The notes below the pieces were generated by a model. That model ran no database searches. It saw nothing but the letters and a program-made list of their open reading frames with translations, and was not told where the DNA came from. Positions 25,710 through 34,819 of a stretch of 64,000 nucleotides of DNA are shown piece after piece. Each line of letters opens with the position of its first letter. Within the stretch, counting starts at the first letter, position 1. Made by a program: the position numbers and the translations under genes. Source of the stretch: JAEUIT01 sp044220875 (lineage in GTDB: Bacteria > Planctomycetota > Phycisphaerae > Phycisphaerales > SM1A02); the NCBI GenBank assembly GCA_044220875.1, contig JBGAQH010000002.1, positions 1-64,000 on the forward strand. Reading direction: 5' to 3'.

Positions 25710-27785
25710 ATGCCCCGAATCACCCTTCCCGATGGAAGCGTCAAGGAATTTGATCGCCCCGTGACTGCCGGCGAGGTCGCCGCGTCGATTGGTGCTGGCC
25801 TTGCGAAGGCCGCTCTCGGCGCGAAGATTGACGGCGAGCTCCGCGACCTGTCCACGCGCATCGAGAAGGACGCGAAGCTCGGGATCGTGACCGCGAAGGC
25901 GAAGGGTGCGACCGCCCCGGACGCCGATGCCCTCTACCTCTTGCGGCACAGTTGTGCCCACGTGATGGCCGAGGCGATCCAGCGGCTCTTCCCGGGGGTG
26001 CAGCTCGTCTACGGCCCGCCGCTGGAGAACAGCTTCTACTACGACATGCTGTTTCCGGCTGGGAAAGTCATGTCGACCGAGGACTTCGCCAAGGTCGAGG
26101 CCGAGATGGCCAAGATCATCGCCGAGGACCGCCCCTTCACCCGCTACGACCTGCCGATGAAGGACGGCCTCGCGAAGCTGAAGGGCGAGGGCTCGAAGTT
26201 CAAGCTCGACAACGCCGAACGGGCGATCGAGGCGGGCTCGACCGAACTGAGCTGGTACGCCACCGGCCAGCCGGGCAAGGACTGGGAGGATCTCTGCCGC
26301 GGTCCGCACGTCCCGAGCACCGGCCGGATCGGCGCGTTCAAGATCCTCTCGCTTGCGTCGAGCTACTGGAAGGGCGACGAGAAGCTTGACCGGCTGACCC
26401 GCGTCTACGGGACCGCGTTCGCGACCAAGCCCGAGCTCGACGCCTACATGGCCCAGGTCGAAGAGGCGAAGAAGCGCGACCACCGCGTGCTCGGCAAGCA
26501 GTTGCGGCTCTTCCACATCGACGAGATGGTCGGCCAGGGGCTCATCCTCTGGACCCCGAACGGCGCGGTGATTCGCCAGGAGCTCCAGAACTTCATCGGT
26601 GAGGAGCTCAGGCGTCAGGGCTACTTCCAGGTGTTCACGCCGAACATCGGCAAGCTCGATCTCTACAAGACCAGCGGCCACTTCCCCTACTACCAAGACT
26701 CGCAGTACCCGCCGCTCGTCGATCACGACCAGCTCAAGCTGCTCGCGCACGAGGGCTGCTCCTGCGGCGACCTCTCGAATCGCATGAAGTCAGGCGATAT
26801 CGATGGGTATCTGTTGCGGCCGATGAATTGCCCGCACCACATCAAGATCTACGCGAGCCAGCAGCGCAGCTATCGCGAGCTCCCGATTCGCCTCTGCGAG
26901 TTCGGCACGGTCTATCGCTGGGAGCAGTCGGGCGAGATCGGCGGCATGACCCGCGTCCGCGGCTTCACCCAAGACGATGCCCACCTCTTCTGCCGCGAAG
27001 ACCAGATCGCCGAGGAGTTGCAGGGCTGCCTGAGCCTCGTGAAGTTGATCTTCAAGACCCTCGGCATGACCGACTACCGCGTGCGCGTCGGCCTCCGCGA
27101 CCCGGACAGCGCGAAGTACGTGGGTGATCCAAAGAACTGGGACAAGGCCGAACAGGCCTGCCGCGACGCGGCCCAAAGCCTCGGCGTACCGTTCAGCGAA
27201 GAGGCCGGCGAAGCGGCGTTCTACGGCCCGAAGATCGACTTCGTCGTGAAGGACGTCATCGGCCGCTCGTGGCAGCTGGGCACCGTGCAGGTGGATTACA
27301 ACCTGCCGAAGCGCTTCGGCCTCGAGTACATCGGCAGCGACAACCAAGTCCACCAGCCGGTCATGATTCACCGAGCGCCCTTCGGCAGCTTCGAGCGATT
27401 CATCGGCTGCCTCATCGAACACTTCGCCGGCGCGTTCCCGACGTGGCTCGCGCCGGAGCAGGTCCGCGTCCTCACCATCAGCGAAAAGAGCGAATCCTGG
27501 GGCCGCGAGGTGCTCGCGATGCTCAAGGCCGCTGGCGTGCGAGCGACGCTCGACGAGAGCTCCGAGCGCATTCAGGGCAAGATCAAGGCTGCGACGGAGT
27601 GGAAGATCCCGTACTTGCTCGTGGTCGGCGAACGCGACGCCGAGGCGAAGGCGGTGAGCGTGCGAGCTCGCGGCGTGCAGGAGAACCTTGGGGCGATGGG
27701 GGCGGGTGAGTTTGTGGCCCAGCTCGCGCGCGAGATCGCGACGAGGTCGGCGCAGATTGCTGTGAGGATGGCGAAAGGGGCGTGA
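25710..27785 (+). CDS. thrS: Threonyl-tRNA synthetase
   Basis: This class II synthetase charges tRNA-Thr. The 691 residues have the full bacterial layout. A TGS domain spans 1-65 (MPRITLPDGSVKEFDRPVTA). The editing domain carries the HxxxH site in RHSCAHVMAEA and a later RGPHVPSTG. The catalytic core has motif 2 RWEQSGEIGGMTRVRGFTQDD, the zinc cysteine in RPMNCPHHIKIY, and motif 3 GSFERFIGCLIEH. The anticodon-binding domain begins near residue 590 (PEQVRVLTISEKSESWGREV). I start at ATG 25710, the family N-terminus; an out-of-frame ATG lies 11 bases upstream. TACCAT ends nine bases before the start, so a leaderless message is possible. Confidence 0.95.
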   Translation: MPRITLPDGSVKEFDRPVTAGEVAASIGAGLAKAALGAKIDGELRDLSTRIEKDAKLGIVTAKAKGATAPDADALYLLRHSCAHVMAEAIQRLFPGVQLVYGPPLENSFYYDMLFPAGKVMSTEDFAKVEAEMAKIIAEDRPFTRYDLPMKDGLAKLKGEGSKFKLDNAERAIEAGSTELSWYATGQPGKDWEDLCRGPHVPSTGRIGAFKILSLASSYWKGDEKLDRLTRVYGTAFATKPELDAYMAQVEEAKKRDHRVLGKQLRLFHIDEMVGQGLILWTPNGAVIRQELQNFIGEELRRQGYFQVFTPNIGKLDLYKTSGHFPYYQDSQYPPLVDHDQLKLLAHEGCSCGDLSNRMKSGDIDGYLLRPMNCPHHIKIYASQQRSYRELPIRLCEFGTVYRWEQSGEIGGMTRVRGFTQDDAHLFCREDQIAEELQGCLSLVKLIFKTLGMTDYRVRVGLRDPDSAKYVGDPKNWDKAEQACRDAAQSLGVPFSEEAGEAAFYGPKIDFVVKDVIGRSWQLGTVQVDYNLPKRFGLEYIGSDNQVHQPVMIHRAPFGSFERFIGCLIEHFAGAFPTWLAPEQVRVLTISEKSESWGREVLAMLKAAGVRATLDESSERIQGKIKAATEWKIPYLLVVGERDAEAKAVSVRARGVQENLGAMGAGEFVAQLAREIATRSAQIAVRMAKGA

Positions 27786-28380
27786 CAGACCGCAGCTCGA
27801 CACCGAGCTTGAGAGGCTTGGCATGATCAGTCACACTCTGATGGAACGCTTTTGGACACGTAGTTGCGACCCCAATCCAGACATTTCCACCCTAGCCTAG
27901 TCGAAAGTAGACGTTGCCACGGGCTAGCGCTTGCCATGACATGGGCCGACGACCCCCGGAATTTAGAAGGCTCGAGCCCCTAACGTGTGAGATTTCTAGA
28001 TGCTGCCAAACTAGGGCGAGGACCGTGAAGCGTTCTGACGCCCTCTTTCGCTTCATGGCATTTCGCGCAGAGCGGTCGCGGCGTTAGACTGAGGCGGGGA
28101 TCCTCCGCTAGGACGTCTTCCCTAGCGGCGTGCGCCTCACTCCCAGCAACGACAAGGCGATCGGAAGCGTCGAAGGATCATCTGCTTCGGTTCAGATCCT
28201 CTCGATCTTCGATCTGGATTGCGAGCCGTAGTGCTGAATCACAAACCGCATGTCGTCACGCAGGCGCGGAAAAGGTCGACGCATCCGGAGGCGCGCAGCG
28301 GCAAATGACAATCCAACGTTTCGGTGATTGCGACCTCGATCGGTTTCAGCGGCCAGCAATCCAGACAATGGAGGATGCGA
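27786..28380. other. Intergenic region, lower GC, no gene recognised
   Basis: Base composition drops noticeably after thrS, and TAG/TGA codons appear in all frames. I see no supported gene, tRNA or clear hairpin. It marks the left boundary of a region that differs from the core genes and ends with the zinc-ribbon gene. GGAGG at 28370-28374 is the ribosome-binding site of that gene. Confidence 0.4.
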
Positions 28381-29223
28381 ATGGGCTGGTTAAAGAACCT
28401 CTTCAGGCAAGTGCCTTCACTTCCATGTCCCGAATGTGGATATCACATGAGGCGATCTGCGTTCTCGAGTTCCGATCAGTGCGATAGCTGCGGCGCGTAT
28501 TCAATCGCCATCATGGATGCATCGTCGCGGCGCCCTTCGCAGACGGGATGGTCGCAAGTGCCTGCGGGATTTGTCTCCCACAAGCTCGAGTTTCGCTTGC
28601 CGTTGGCAAACGTGCGACCCCTGCCACTGTGGGTCTTCCCCGACGCCGGATCGTGTTGCGTCTGCGGCCTCTCGGCCACCAAAGTCACCATGCTCGCAGT
28701 GTCGATTTCGAGCGGCACCGGAGCGGTAGCGACCACGATGCGACGCGAGTTTCCCCTTGGGTACTGCCCGAACCACGCCACACGAGGAACCTGTCGCGAT
28801 GGCGGCGTGTTCTGGGACTATCGGGAATTGTGTTGCCAGGGCATTGACTTCTACAATAGGTTTCGATCGCTCAATTGGATGACCCTAGAGGACCGCCGTC
28901 GACGCGAGGAGGTATGCGTTCGGTGCCGCTACCCATTGAAGAAGATATTCGGTGGATTACATGAGGCGTGCCCAGAATGCCGTGCAGACCAGATGGACGA
29001 TTTGGCGGACGTGGTCGATGTCATTTCGGGACGTCGCTCGCGGTTGCTCCAGTCGCGAATTGAAGCCGGTCTACAGGGAACTGCCGCCGGCGAAGAGTTC
29101 CTCTTCCCATGCCGGGAGATCGATGGCAAGGCAGTGGTCGAACGTGCATATCGCAAGCGGCTTGACGCACTTGTCGCAAATGGAAAGATCCAAGCCGCGG
29201 ATGCGAAGAAGTGGTCACAGTGA
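28381..29223 (+). CDS. Orphan protein with three cysteine/zinc-ribbon-like clusters
   Basis: This 280-residue protein of unknown function starts at ATG 28381, preceded by GGAGG at six bases; another ATG six bases earlier would sit on the ribosome-binding site. It has a CxxC pair C16/C19 with C34/C37 (an N-terminal zinc ribbon), a central CCVCG cluster at 92-96, and a C-terminal ribbon C179/C182 with C197/C200. The C-terminal 60 residues are charged and helical. There is no signal peptide or membrane helix, so it is probably cytoplasmic. GC is lower than in the core genes. It may be a nucleic-acid-binding or assembly factor, but nothing in the sequence decides this. Confidence 0.7.
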   Translation: MGWLKNLFRQVPSLPCPECGYHMRRSAFSSSDQCDSCGAYSIAIMDASSRRPSQTGWSQVPAGFVSHKLEFRLPLANVRPLPLWVFPDAGSCCVCGLSATKVTMLAVSISSGTGAVATTMRREFPLGYCPNHATRGTCRDGGVFWDYRELCCQGIDFYNRFRSLNWMTLEDRRRREEVCVRCRYPLKKIFGGLHEACPECRADQMDDLADVVDVISGRRSRLLQSRIEAGLQGTAAGEEFLFPCREIDGKAVVERAYRKRLDALVANGKIQAADAKKWSQ

Positions 29224-29635
29224 TTTCGGCGATGGGCTACCGGGCGCGGCCACGTGCGGCGTCCCTTCGCACGTAGGCCTTCAGGGGTGCCCTTTTTTGG
29301 ACAGGCACCCTTCGAACGGTCGCGCCTCCAAGCCGGCAATGAATCCCGTCCCGCCCGTTCTTATTGCCACTATCTGCAATCCGGCACAATCCGGCATCCG
29401 ATCCAGGGGGGGGGCAATCAGAGGGCCGCTTTGGATAGCCACATTCGTGAAAGGGGCGGGACCTGTCGCCCCGTGCCGGGCTCACATTTGACAGCCTCAT
29501 TCGGATCGGGTTTGGCTCGGGCCGTGGACAAAGCGCCCCCGCCCAGACCTCACAACCCGGGATCAGCTTCGACCGCCAATTTCAGGATGTGCGTGACTCG
29601 GCCCTTAAGGCCGATCGCAGGCCACTGGTGCCGGG
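29224..29635. other. Intergenic region between convergent genes, nothing recognised
   Basis: This gap separates the zinc-ribbon gene from the convergent putative peptidase. It contains a run of nine G near 29405 and no convincing coding region. No repeat of the CACAGAGG family and no IS end was seen. Confidence 0.4.
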
Positions 29636-30775
29636 TCAGCCACCTGCAATGAACTCCGCTAGCGTTCCCTCTAGCGGCCCGAGTTCTTCCTCCAATTTCG
29701 GCAAGACCAGTTCCGAGCGGGAATGCGCTGTATTACAGAGATAGGGATAAACAAGACGGTACGCTCGGTGTGGAATCTGAACCTCATCGGCGGCATGCGC
29801 TTCTGCTGACCCTATAACTGAATCAAACAGCGAGTTCTTGAACACACACCGGAGGCCGTGCTCGACATCGATCCGCGCCTGTACGATAAGGGCACGCAGC
29901 TCTTCGCTCTCACCCGGACGTCTCTTGCTAACCCAATCGAGCATAGTGCCGCCCACCCTCAACTCTCTGAGTAGGGTCGCAACCGTCCGCTCGCCGAGGT
30001 CCGCCGCGCATCCCCGTTGAAACGCCAGAGACATCGTGAGCCCGAAACACGCCAAATAGAGGTTCTCCTTTTCGATCGCCGGCGCGATCGGCACATGAGG
30101 AAGGCAGCGCCGAAGGATGCGACACACCGCATACGCGTCGGCGTCCATCTCCAGCGCTAGCCTGATGGATCGCCGAACCGCTGAATCCTCTCCGAGCGAG
30201 CGCACTTGCGGCACCCACTGAAGCCGGAGATGGCCATTGACCACATGGCACGCTTCATGATTTAGAACGAAAGCCATCGCAGCTCGAAACAGAGCCCACT
30301 TTACCCGCTCCGCAGCCGGGGAACACGCTAGAAACGGATACGCAGAATCTTCTGCATGTCCGGCGATGCTGAGCGAGCCTCGCTCAATATTGGATTGAAA
30401 GAGACTTGGCACGGTCAGAGACGGAGCCGCAATAGAAGTTTCCCACTCCCCCGCGAACTTGCGCATGGCACCGACGGTGCTCACCAAGCGGGAGCAAATG
30501 TCCTCCAGAACAGTTAGTGTGCAGTACCGAGTAACCACACACGGTTGGTACGGATCGGGATCAGCCTTCGCCTGAGCTCCAAACTTGTCGCCCTTCGCGA
30601 TCAAGAAGTGGAGGCCGGCAGCTCCGGAGAGCCGTTGAGAGTCCAGCCACTCGCACAAGAGAGCAAGCTCCCCTTGATACTCACGCACCGATTGCTGGTT
30701 CGAGTCCAAGATCACATGGCGCAGATCCCACTTTTTCAAGAACGTTTTCGCGTATTCAGCGTCTAGAGGGAACAT
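29636..30775 (-). CDS. Putative zinc metallopeptidase (HExxH), possibly Lit/U49-like
   Basis: This 379-residue protein has no signal peptide. A gluzincin-type active site is visible: HEACH at 173-177 on a helix (AMAFVLNHEACHVVNGHLRL), followed about 32 residues later by LEMDADAYA, where E209 would be the third zinc ligand and the acidic residues after it complete an ExDAD-like motif. This spacing occurs in the phage-exclusion protease Lit (peptidase U49) and in some M48-like families. The remaining sequence is helical and not recognised; Lit itself is about 300 aa. GC is lower than in the core genes and the gene lies beside a transposase remnant, suggesting transfer. A defence role is inference only. 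Confidence 0.7.
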   Translation of the reverse strand: MFPLDAEYAKTFLKKWDLRHVILDSNQQSVREYQGELALLCEWLDSQRLSGAAGLHFLIAKGDKFGAQAKADPDPYQPCVVTRYCTLTVLEDICSRLVSTVGAMRKFAGEWETSIAAPSLTVPSLFQSNIERGSLSIAGHAEDSAYPFLACSPAAERVKWALFRAAMAFVLNHEACHVVNGHLRLQWVPQVRSLGEDSAVRRSIRLALEMDADAYAVCRILRRCLPHVPIAPAIEKENLYLACFGLTMSLAFQRGCAADLGERTVATLLRELRVGGTMLDWVSKRRPGESEELRALIVQARIDVEHGLRCVFKNSLFDSVIGSAEAHAADEVQIPHRAYRLVYPYLCNTAHSRSELVLPKLEEELGPLEGTLAEFIAGG

Positions 30776-30983
30776 CGGTGTCCCAACTCCGTTAGGTTGT
30801 GATGTTGCTCGCGCTTCTGCTTCGATCTGCTCGCCGCAATCGTAAGCGCCTCGCAGTACTGAGATCTAAGATGCTCAGGCCCTTCGCGCCTGTCGACGAT
30901 CTTGTGCTATCGCAGAGCGGGTACTCGCCGCCCCTTGCGCCCGTCCGCAACCCTTCGTCAATCGCAGAGTGAGTCCTCGACCC

Positions 30984-31085
30984 TCATCCGGCCGGATCTC
31001 CCTGAGCTTTCAATAGCTCGAATTCTCTGGGGCTAAGGTTGCCCGAGGCGCAGTGCGGTCGATCGTCATTGTAGTGAACCCGCCA
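30984..31085 (-). pseudogene. C-terminal remnant of an IS3-type transposase
   Basis: Read on the minus strand, 34 codons from TGG (31083-31085) to TGA (30984-30986) encode WRVHYNDDRPHCASGNLSPR followed by EFELLKAQ and a short end. The YNxxRPHxxxGxLxPxEF pattern is the C-terminal signature of IS3-family integrase-type transposases. The frame is lost directly upstream of the tryptophan, so only the tail survives and there are no IS ends. Confidence 0.75.
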
Positions 31086-31194
31086 AGGTCGGCCTCCTCA
31101 CGGAGCCCGATGAGTTCGAGGGCGCGTGGCCGGCGCTCGACACGCTCGCTCCGCAACGACTGAGCACGCTGCGGCGGGTCGCGACCCTAGAGAG

Positions 31195-31278
31195 CATCGG
31201 CTCGTCGCCCGCTTGGTAAAGCTGAACCTCCTCACCCGCGCCGGCGGCGGTCGGTCGACGTTCTATCGATTGCCGTGA
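31195..31278 (+). pseudogene. Fragment resembling a winged-helix C-terminus
   Basis: Codons from 31195 to the TGA at 31276-31278 encode HRLVARLVKLNLLTRAGGGR and a short STFYRLP end. This is the recognition-helix and wing pattern of small winged-helix DNA-binding domains. Upstream, coherent amino acid sequence appears only in another frame, so this is probably the broken end of a gene. No family can be named. Confidence 0.3.
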
Positions 31279-31338
31279 GGATGCTCCGGTGCGATGAACG
31301 CCGCGATTGCGGACGCTCGTCGGCTAACTCGACCAGAG

Positions 31339-31618
31339 TTTCTCTCACGGAGGCACGGAGAACACGGGAAGAAGAGGAGAGGCAGCGGTGAGTGGGGATG
31401 GGGCAACCCGTCGACCTGCGTTTCCTCCGCGCCTCTGCGTCTCTGCGTGCGATCGTCTCGTTGGGGCACTGACGCATGCCAGGGTGCGGTCGGGCGACCC
31501 GCGACTGCCCCCTCTGTCGACTGCGTCGACATCTCCCCGCCGTGCGGCGGGGGAGAGCAGCTGCGCGCCGCCGGGCTTCCTCTTCCTGTGTTCTCCGTGC
31601 CTCCGTGAGAAATTCTCC
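31339..31618. repeat. Dispersed palindromic repeat, CACGGAGG type (copy 3)
   Basis: The left arm begins TTTCTCTCACGGAGGCACGG (31339) and the right arm ends CTCCGTGCCTCCGTGAGAAATTCT near 31618. The two are reverse complements with few mismatches. A second block of CCTCCGCGCC/CTCTGCG units lies at about 31418-31450, so the element is nested or composite. GAACACGGGAAGA beside the left arm recurs in the copies at 45.7 and 48.0 kb. Confidence 0.85.
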
Positions 31619-32011
31619 GGCAGCCGTTCCCCACGCCCGCGCCCGCCCAAGCCGCCGTGACTCCATGCGACGTCCATCAGAGGTTTTGCATCACTGGGTG
31701 TATCACGGAGCCGGAAGATCGGTTGGCGTCGCAATTCGCGCAGGCTCACGCGGGCTCTCCTGAGTTGGCGAAGGCGCAATCGACGATGAACGAGTTGTTC
31801 ACCTCGAACGATGGCCTTGGACGGATTCGCCTCATGGAGTAAGCGCAGGCGACTCGCGAGACGACTCCGCCGATCGATGTGTCGCCCCTCGTCGCGGAGA
31901 TTCAGCGTCTGCTTGGGATTCCGGCATCGCCCTGAAATGTTCCGAGCGCAGCCAACAGCTCGCTCGAGAGCACGATCGAGCAGGGCAAGGAGTCGAAATC
32001 CCCGCCCGTCC
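31619..32011 (+). other. Gene debris downstream of the kinase
   Basis: A frame from about 31684 to the TAA near 31840 (FAQAHAGSPELAKAQSTMNE, then LFTSNDGLGRIRLME), continuing past that stop as RETTPPIDVSPLVAEIQRLL, looks like the eroded C-terminus of a gene. No family is recognised. Together with the transposase tail and the winged-helix fragment it makes 31-32 kb a graveyard of partial genes. Confidence 0.3.
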
Positions 32012-34819
32012 CTACCTCGCCGGCTGCACCGCCGCCCGCCATCGGGCGGCCTCCTCGGCTCGGCCGCTTCGTTCGCACAGCGTCGCCAGACGCTCGACCA
32101 CGGCTTGGTGATCCGCGGGTTCGTCGGTCTTCTGCGCGGGGTCCGCCATGTGGGACTCGGCCTTGCGGAGCAGGCGTTCCGCGCGGGCGGTGTCGCCGGT
32201 CTCAAGGGCCGCCCAGCCCATGTTGGACAGGTAGCGCCCGGTACGGTGTTCGTTCCTGGCGAGCATGCCGGCGCCGATGTCCTCGAGCTCTTGCATCGCG
32301 AGCGATTGGATCGCAGCGTCGTCGCCGACCTCCGGGCGCACTTCCTTCGAAGCGGCGACATAGGTCTTCGCCGCGGTGACGACCCGCTCCGCCTCGTTGG
32401 GGAACGAGACGCGCAGTCGTATGCCGACGGCCCTCCGCAGTGTCGGCAGATACGCAGGATCGCCGTTCTTCCGCAGGGTCTCGCAGAGCGCGAGACACGC
32501 CCGCTCCGTGAACGGGTGATCTGGGCCGAGTGACGCCCACAGGCCCTCCGCTCCCTTCGAGAGGAACGGCTGGGCCTCTTCCCCCCTGCCTTGCCGCTCG
32601 ACGCACGCGCCGACCATGTAGTGGGACAGGGCGATCTGCCAGTGCCCCTCCGGGTTGGCCCTTTCCGTCAACGCGAGCAGCTCGCGGTAGTACGGTTCGG
32701 CCTCGGCCGGTCGACCCAAGTTCATGGCGAGCGCGGCGACATGGGTCAGGGCTGCGAAGAGTGCGGGATGGTCCTTCTTGGGCTGCGCTCGAGCGTGCTG
32801 GAGAGCCGCGGTCGCGTAGGGAAGCGCCTCCTCATAGCGCTCTTCCGCACCCAAGCTCGCGGCGAGCGAGAGCGTGGCGTCTAGCGTCAGGACGTTCCCG
32901 ACCGGATACGTCCGGTCGAGCGCCTCGATGGCGTGACGAAGATGTTGCTGCGCCTCAGCGTGTCGGCCGAGCTTCTGAAGCACCTCGCCGAGCGACGCCT
33001 CAATGGTGTGGGGCCAAGTTCCTATGTGGGTTCCGATGTCGGCCGTCGACGCCGAAGCCGCAGCGAAGGCCGAGCGCAGGATCTTCTCCGCCCCGGCAAG
33101 ATCACCGAGGAAGCTGAGCGCCTCGGCGAGGATGTTCTGCGCCTCAAGCGTCGCGACGTCAGCCGGTCCAAGCGCCTCCCCAAAGATGCTCGGGCAGGGA
33201 TCGATCGCCTGCCGCGCTTCCGCAAACAGACCAAGCCCGCAGTACAGGCGGGCGACCACCATGCGGACCTTCGCGGCGAGCACCGGTTGGTCCTTGAACC
33301 GCGTGTCGACGTTCGCGACGGCGTTCGAGAGCGCGTCGACCACCGTCACCTTGACGCCGTCCCGCTCCGGTGACGCCGCGCCGAAGAGATCGTCGATCAG
33401 GAACGCATTGATCGCGGCCGTTTCTTCGCGGGCAGAACGCGAGACGCTCTCCGCCTCACGCGTGCGGGCCAACGACACCAGCGTCGCGACCAGCCCGGCG
33501 GTGAGGGCGAGCAACACGACGACCGACGCCGTCACGCCAACGCGGTGGCGCCGCACGAACTTCCGCGTCTGGTACCACACGCTCGGCGCCGCCGCAGAGA
33601 CCGGCTGGTGGGCACGATGTCGACGAATGTCCGCGGCAAGTGCCTCGACCGAGCCATAGCGTCGCGTGACATCCTTGTCGATCGCCCGCAGAACGATCCA
33701 GTCGAGATCGCCGACCAGCGCCGCACGGTGTCGCTTCAAATCGGTCCCACGGGCTGCGGCGACCTCGGCCCGACGCGCGCCGAGCCCATCGAGTCGGGCG
33801 GACGGCCGCGGCGGCTCCTCCGTTCGGATCGCCTGCAAGGTCGAGGCGAGCGAGGATCCCGTTCGCGACGCAATGCCCAGTGGGGTCACGCCGACGAGCA
33901 GCTCGTACAAGAGCGCCCCGAGAGCGAAGACATCGACCCGCGTGTCGACTCCGCCGGGCTCGGCATCGACCTGCTCCGGTGACATGTAGTCGGGCGTCCC
34001 GACGAGCTGCATCTCTGTTGTCATCCGGGCGTCGCCCGAGGCGTCGATCGCCCGAGCGATGCCGAAGTCGATCACCTTCGCGACCGCACGGCTGCCTTCG
34101 ATGTGCACGAGGACATTGGACGGCTTGAGATCGCGGTGGATGACGCCCTTGCGATGGGCGTACTCGACGGCCGCACAGACATCGAGAAAGAGCGACAGCC
34201 GGTCGTCGATCGAGAGCTTCCGCTCGTCGCTGTGTTTGGTGATCGGGAGACCCTCGATCAGCTCCATCACGAAGTAGGGTCGGCCGTCCGGGGTGGTGCC
34301 GGCATCGAAGATCGACGCGATGTGCTCGTGCTGGAGCGACGCCAGCGTCTGTCGCTCGCCCGCGAAGCGGGCAATGACGTTCGCCGAGTCCATGCCCGGC
34401 TTGATGACCTTGAGGGCGACGTCTCGGGCGATCGGCTCGGTCTGGCTGACGCGGTACACGCTTCCGAAGCCGCCTTCGCCGAGAAGCGAGAGGACGCGAA
34501 AGCGATCGATGCACTCGGGGAGCGGCGCGCCCTCGTGGTCGCTCGGGTCGACGAGCGCCGCCGCGGGCGTGGTCATGAACGAGGAGAAGTCCGCGTCGCC
34601 GTTGCCGGCGTCGCCATCGTGGACCTCGAGCATCCGGCGGACCTTCGCCTTGAGTCCGCCCGCGTGATCGCGTTCCGATCCGCACAGCCGATCGATTTCG
34701 CCGTCGCGCTCCGCGGCGGGCAGATCCATGACCGCGAGGAAGATCTCCCGTACGCGGGCGGCATTCGCAGCCTTCGCAGCATTCGCAGCATCTGATGATC
34801 CGGAGCGTGGCTCACTCAT
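32012..34819 (-). CDS. Transmembrane Ser/Thr protein kinase with C-terminal TPR-like region
   Basis: This is a 935-residue PknB-type kinase. Residues 1-100 are a helical N-terminal region typical of kinases paired with ECF factors. The kinase domain (about 107-400) has GEGGFGSVYRV, the ATP-contacting K137 in DVALKVIK, the catalytic loop HRDLKPSN at 228-235, DFG at 251-253 and GTPDYMSPEQ. A single transmembrane helix (VGVTASVVVLLALTAGLVAT) spans 427-446. The outer part (about 480-930) consists of TPR-like repeats such as RYEEALPYATAALQHARAQP and RPAEAEPYYRELLALTERA. The gene overlaps the upstream ECF sigma gene by eight bases, and the pair likely forms one signalling unit: an external signal through the repeats, kinase activity inside, and modulation of the sigma factor. 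Confidence 0.92.
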   Translation of the reverse strand: MSEPRSGSSDAANAAKAANAARVREIFLAVMDLPAAERDGEIDRLCGSERDHAGGLKAKVRRMLEVHDGDAGNGDADFSSFMTTPAAALVDPSDHEGAPLPECIDRFRVLSLLGEGGFGSVYRVSQTEPIARDVALKVIKPGMDSANVIARFAGERQTLASLQHEHIASIFDAGTTPDGRPYFVMELIEGLPITKHSDERKLSIDDRLSLFLDVCAAVEYAHRKGVIHRDLKPSNVLVHIEGSRAVAKVIDFGIARAIDASGDARMTTEMQLVGTPDYMSPEQVDAEPGGVDTRVDVFALGALLYELLVGVTPLGIASRTGSSLASTLQAIRTEEPPRPSARLDGLGARRAEVAAARGTDLKRHRAALVGDLDWIVLRAIDKDVTRRYGSVEALAADIRRHRAHQPVSAAAPSVWYQTRKFVRRHRVGVTASVVVLLALTAGLVATLVSLARTREAESVSRSAREETAAINAFLIDDLFGAASPERDGVKVTVVDALSNAVANVDTRFKDQPVLAAKVRMVVARLYCGLGLFAEARQAIDPCPSIFGEALGPADVATLEAQNILAEALSFLGDLAGAEKILRSAFAAASASTADIGTHIGTWPHTIEASLGEVLQKLGRHAEAQQHLRHAIEALDRTYPVGNVLTLDATLSLAASLGAEERYEEALPYATAALQHARAQPKKDHPALFAALTHVAALAMNLGRPAEAEPYYRELLALTERANPEGHWQIALSHYMVGACVERQGRGEEAQPFLSKGAEGLWASLGPDHPFTERACLALCETLRKNGDPAYLPTLRRAVGIRLRVSFPNEAERVVTAAKTYVAASKEVRPEVGDDAAIQSLAMQELEDIGAGMLARNEHRTGRYLSNMGWAALETGDTARAERLLRKAESHMADPAQKTDEPADHQAVVERLATLCERSGRAEEAARWRAAVQPAR

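Noticed and set aside
31232..31666. Several overlapping small open frames on both strands
   Set aside because: They are translations of the palindromic repeat (arginine- and serine-rich, similar to each other in both orientations) rather than genes.
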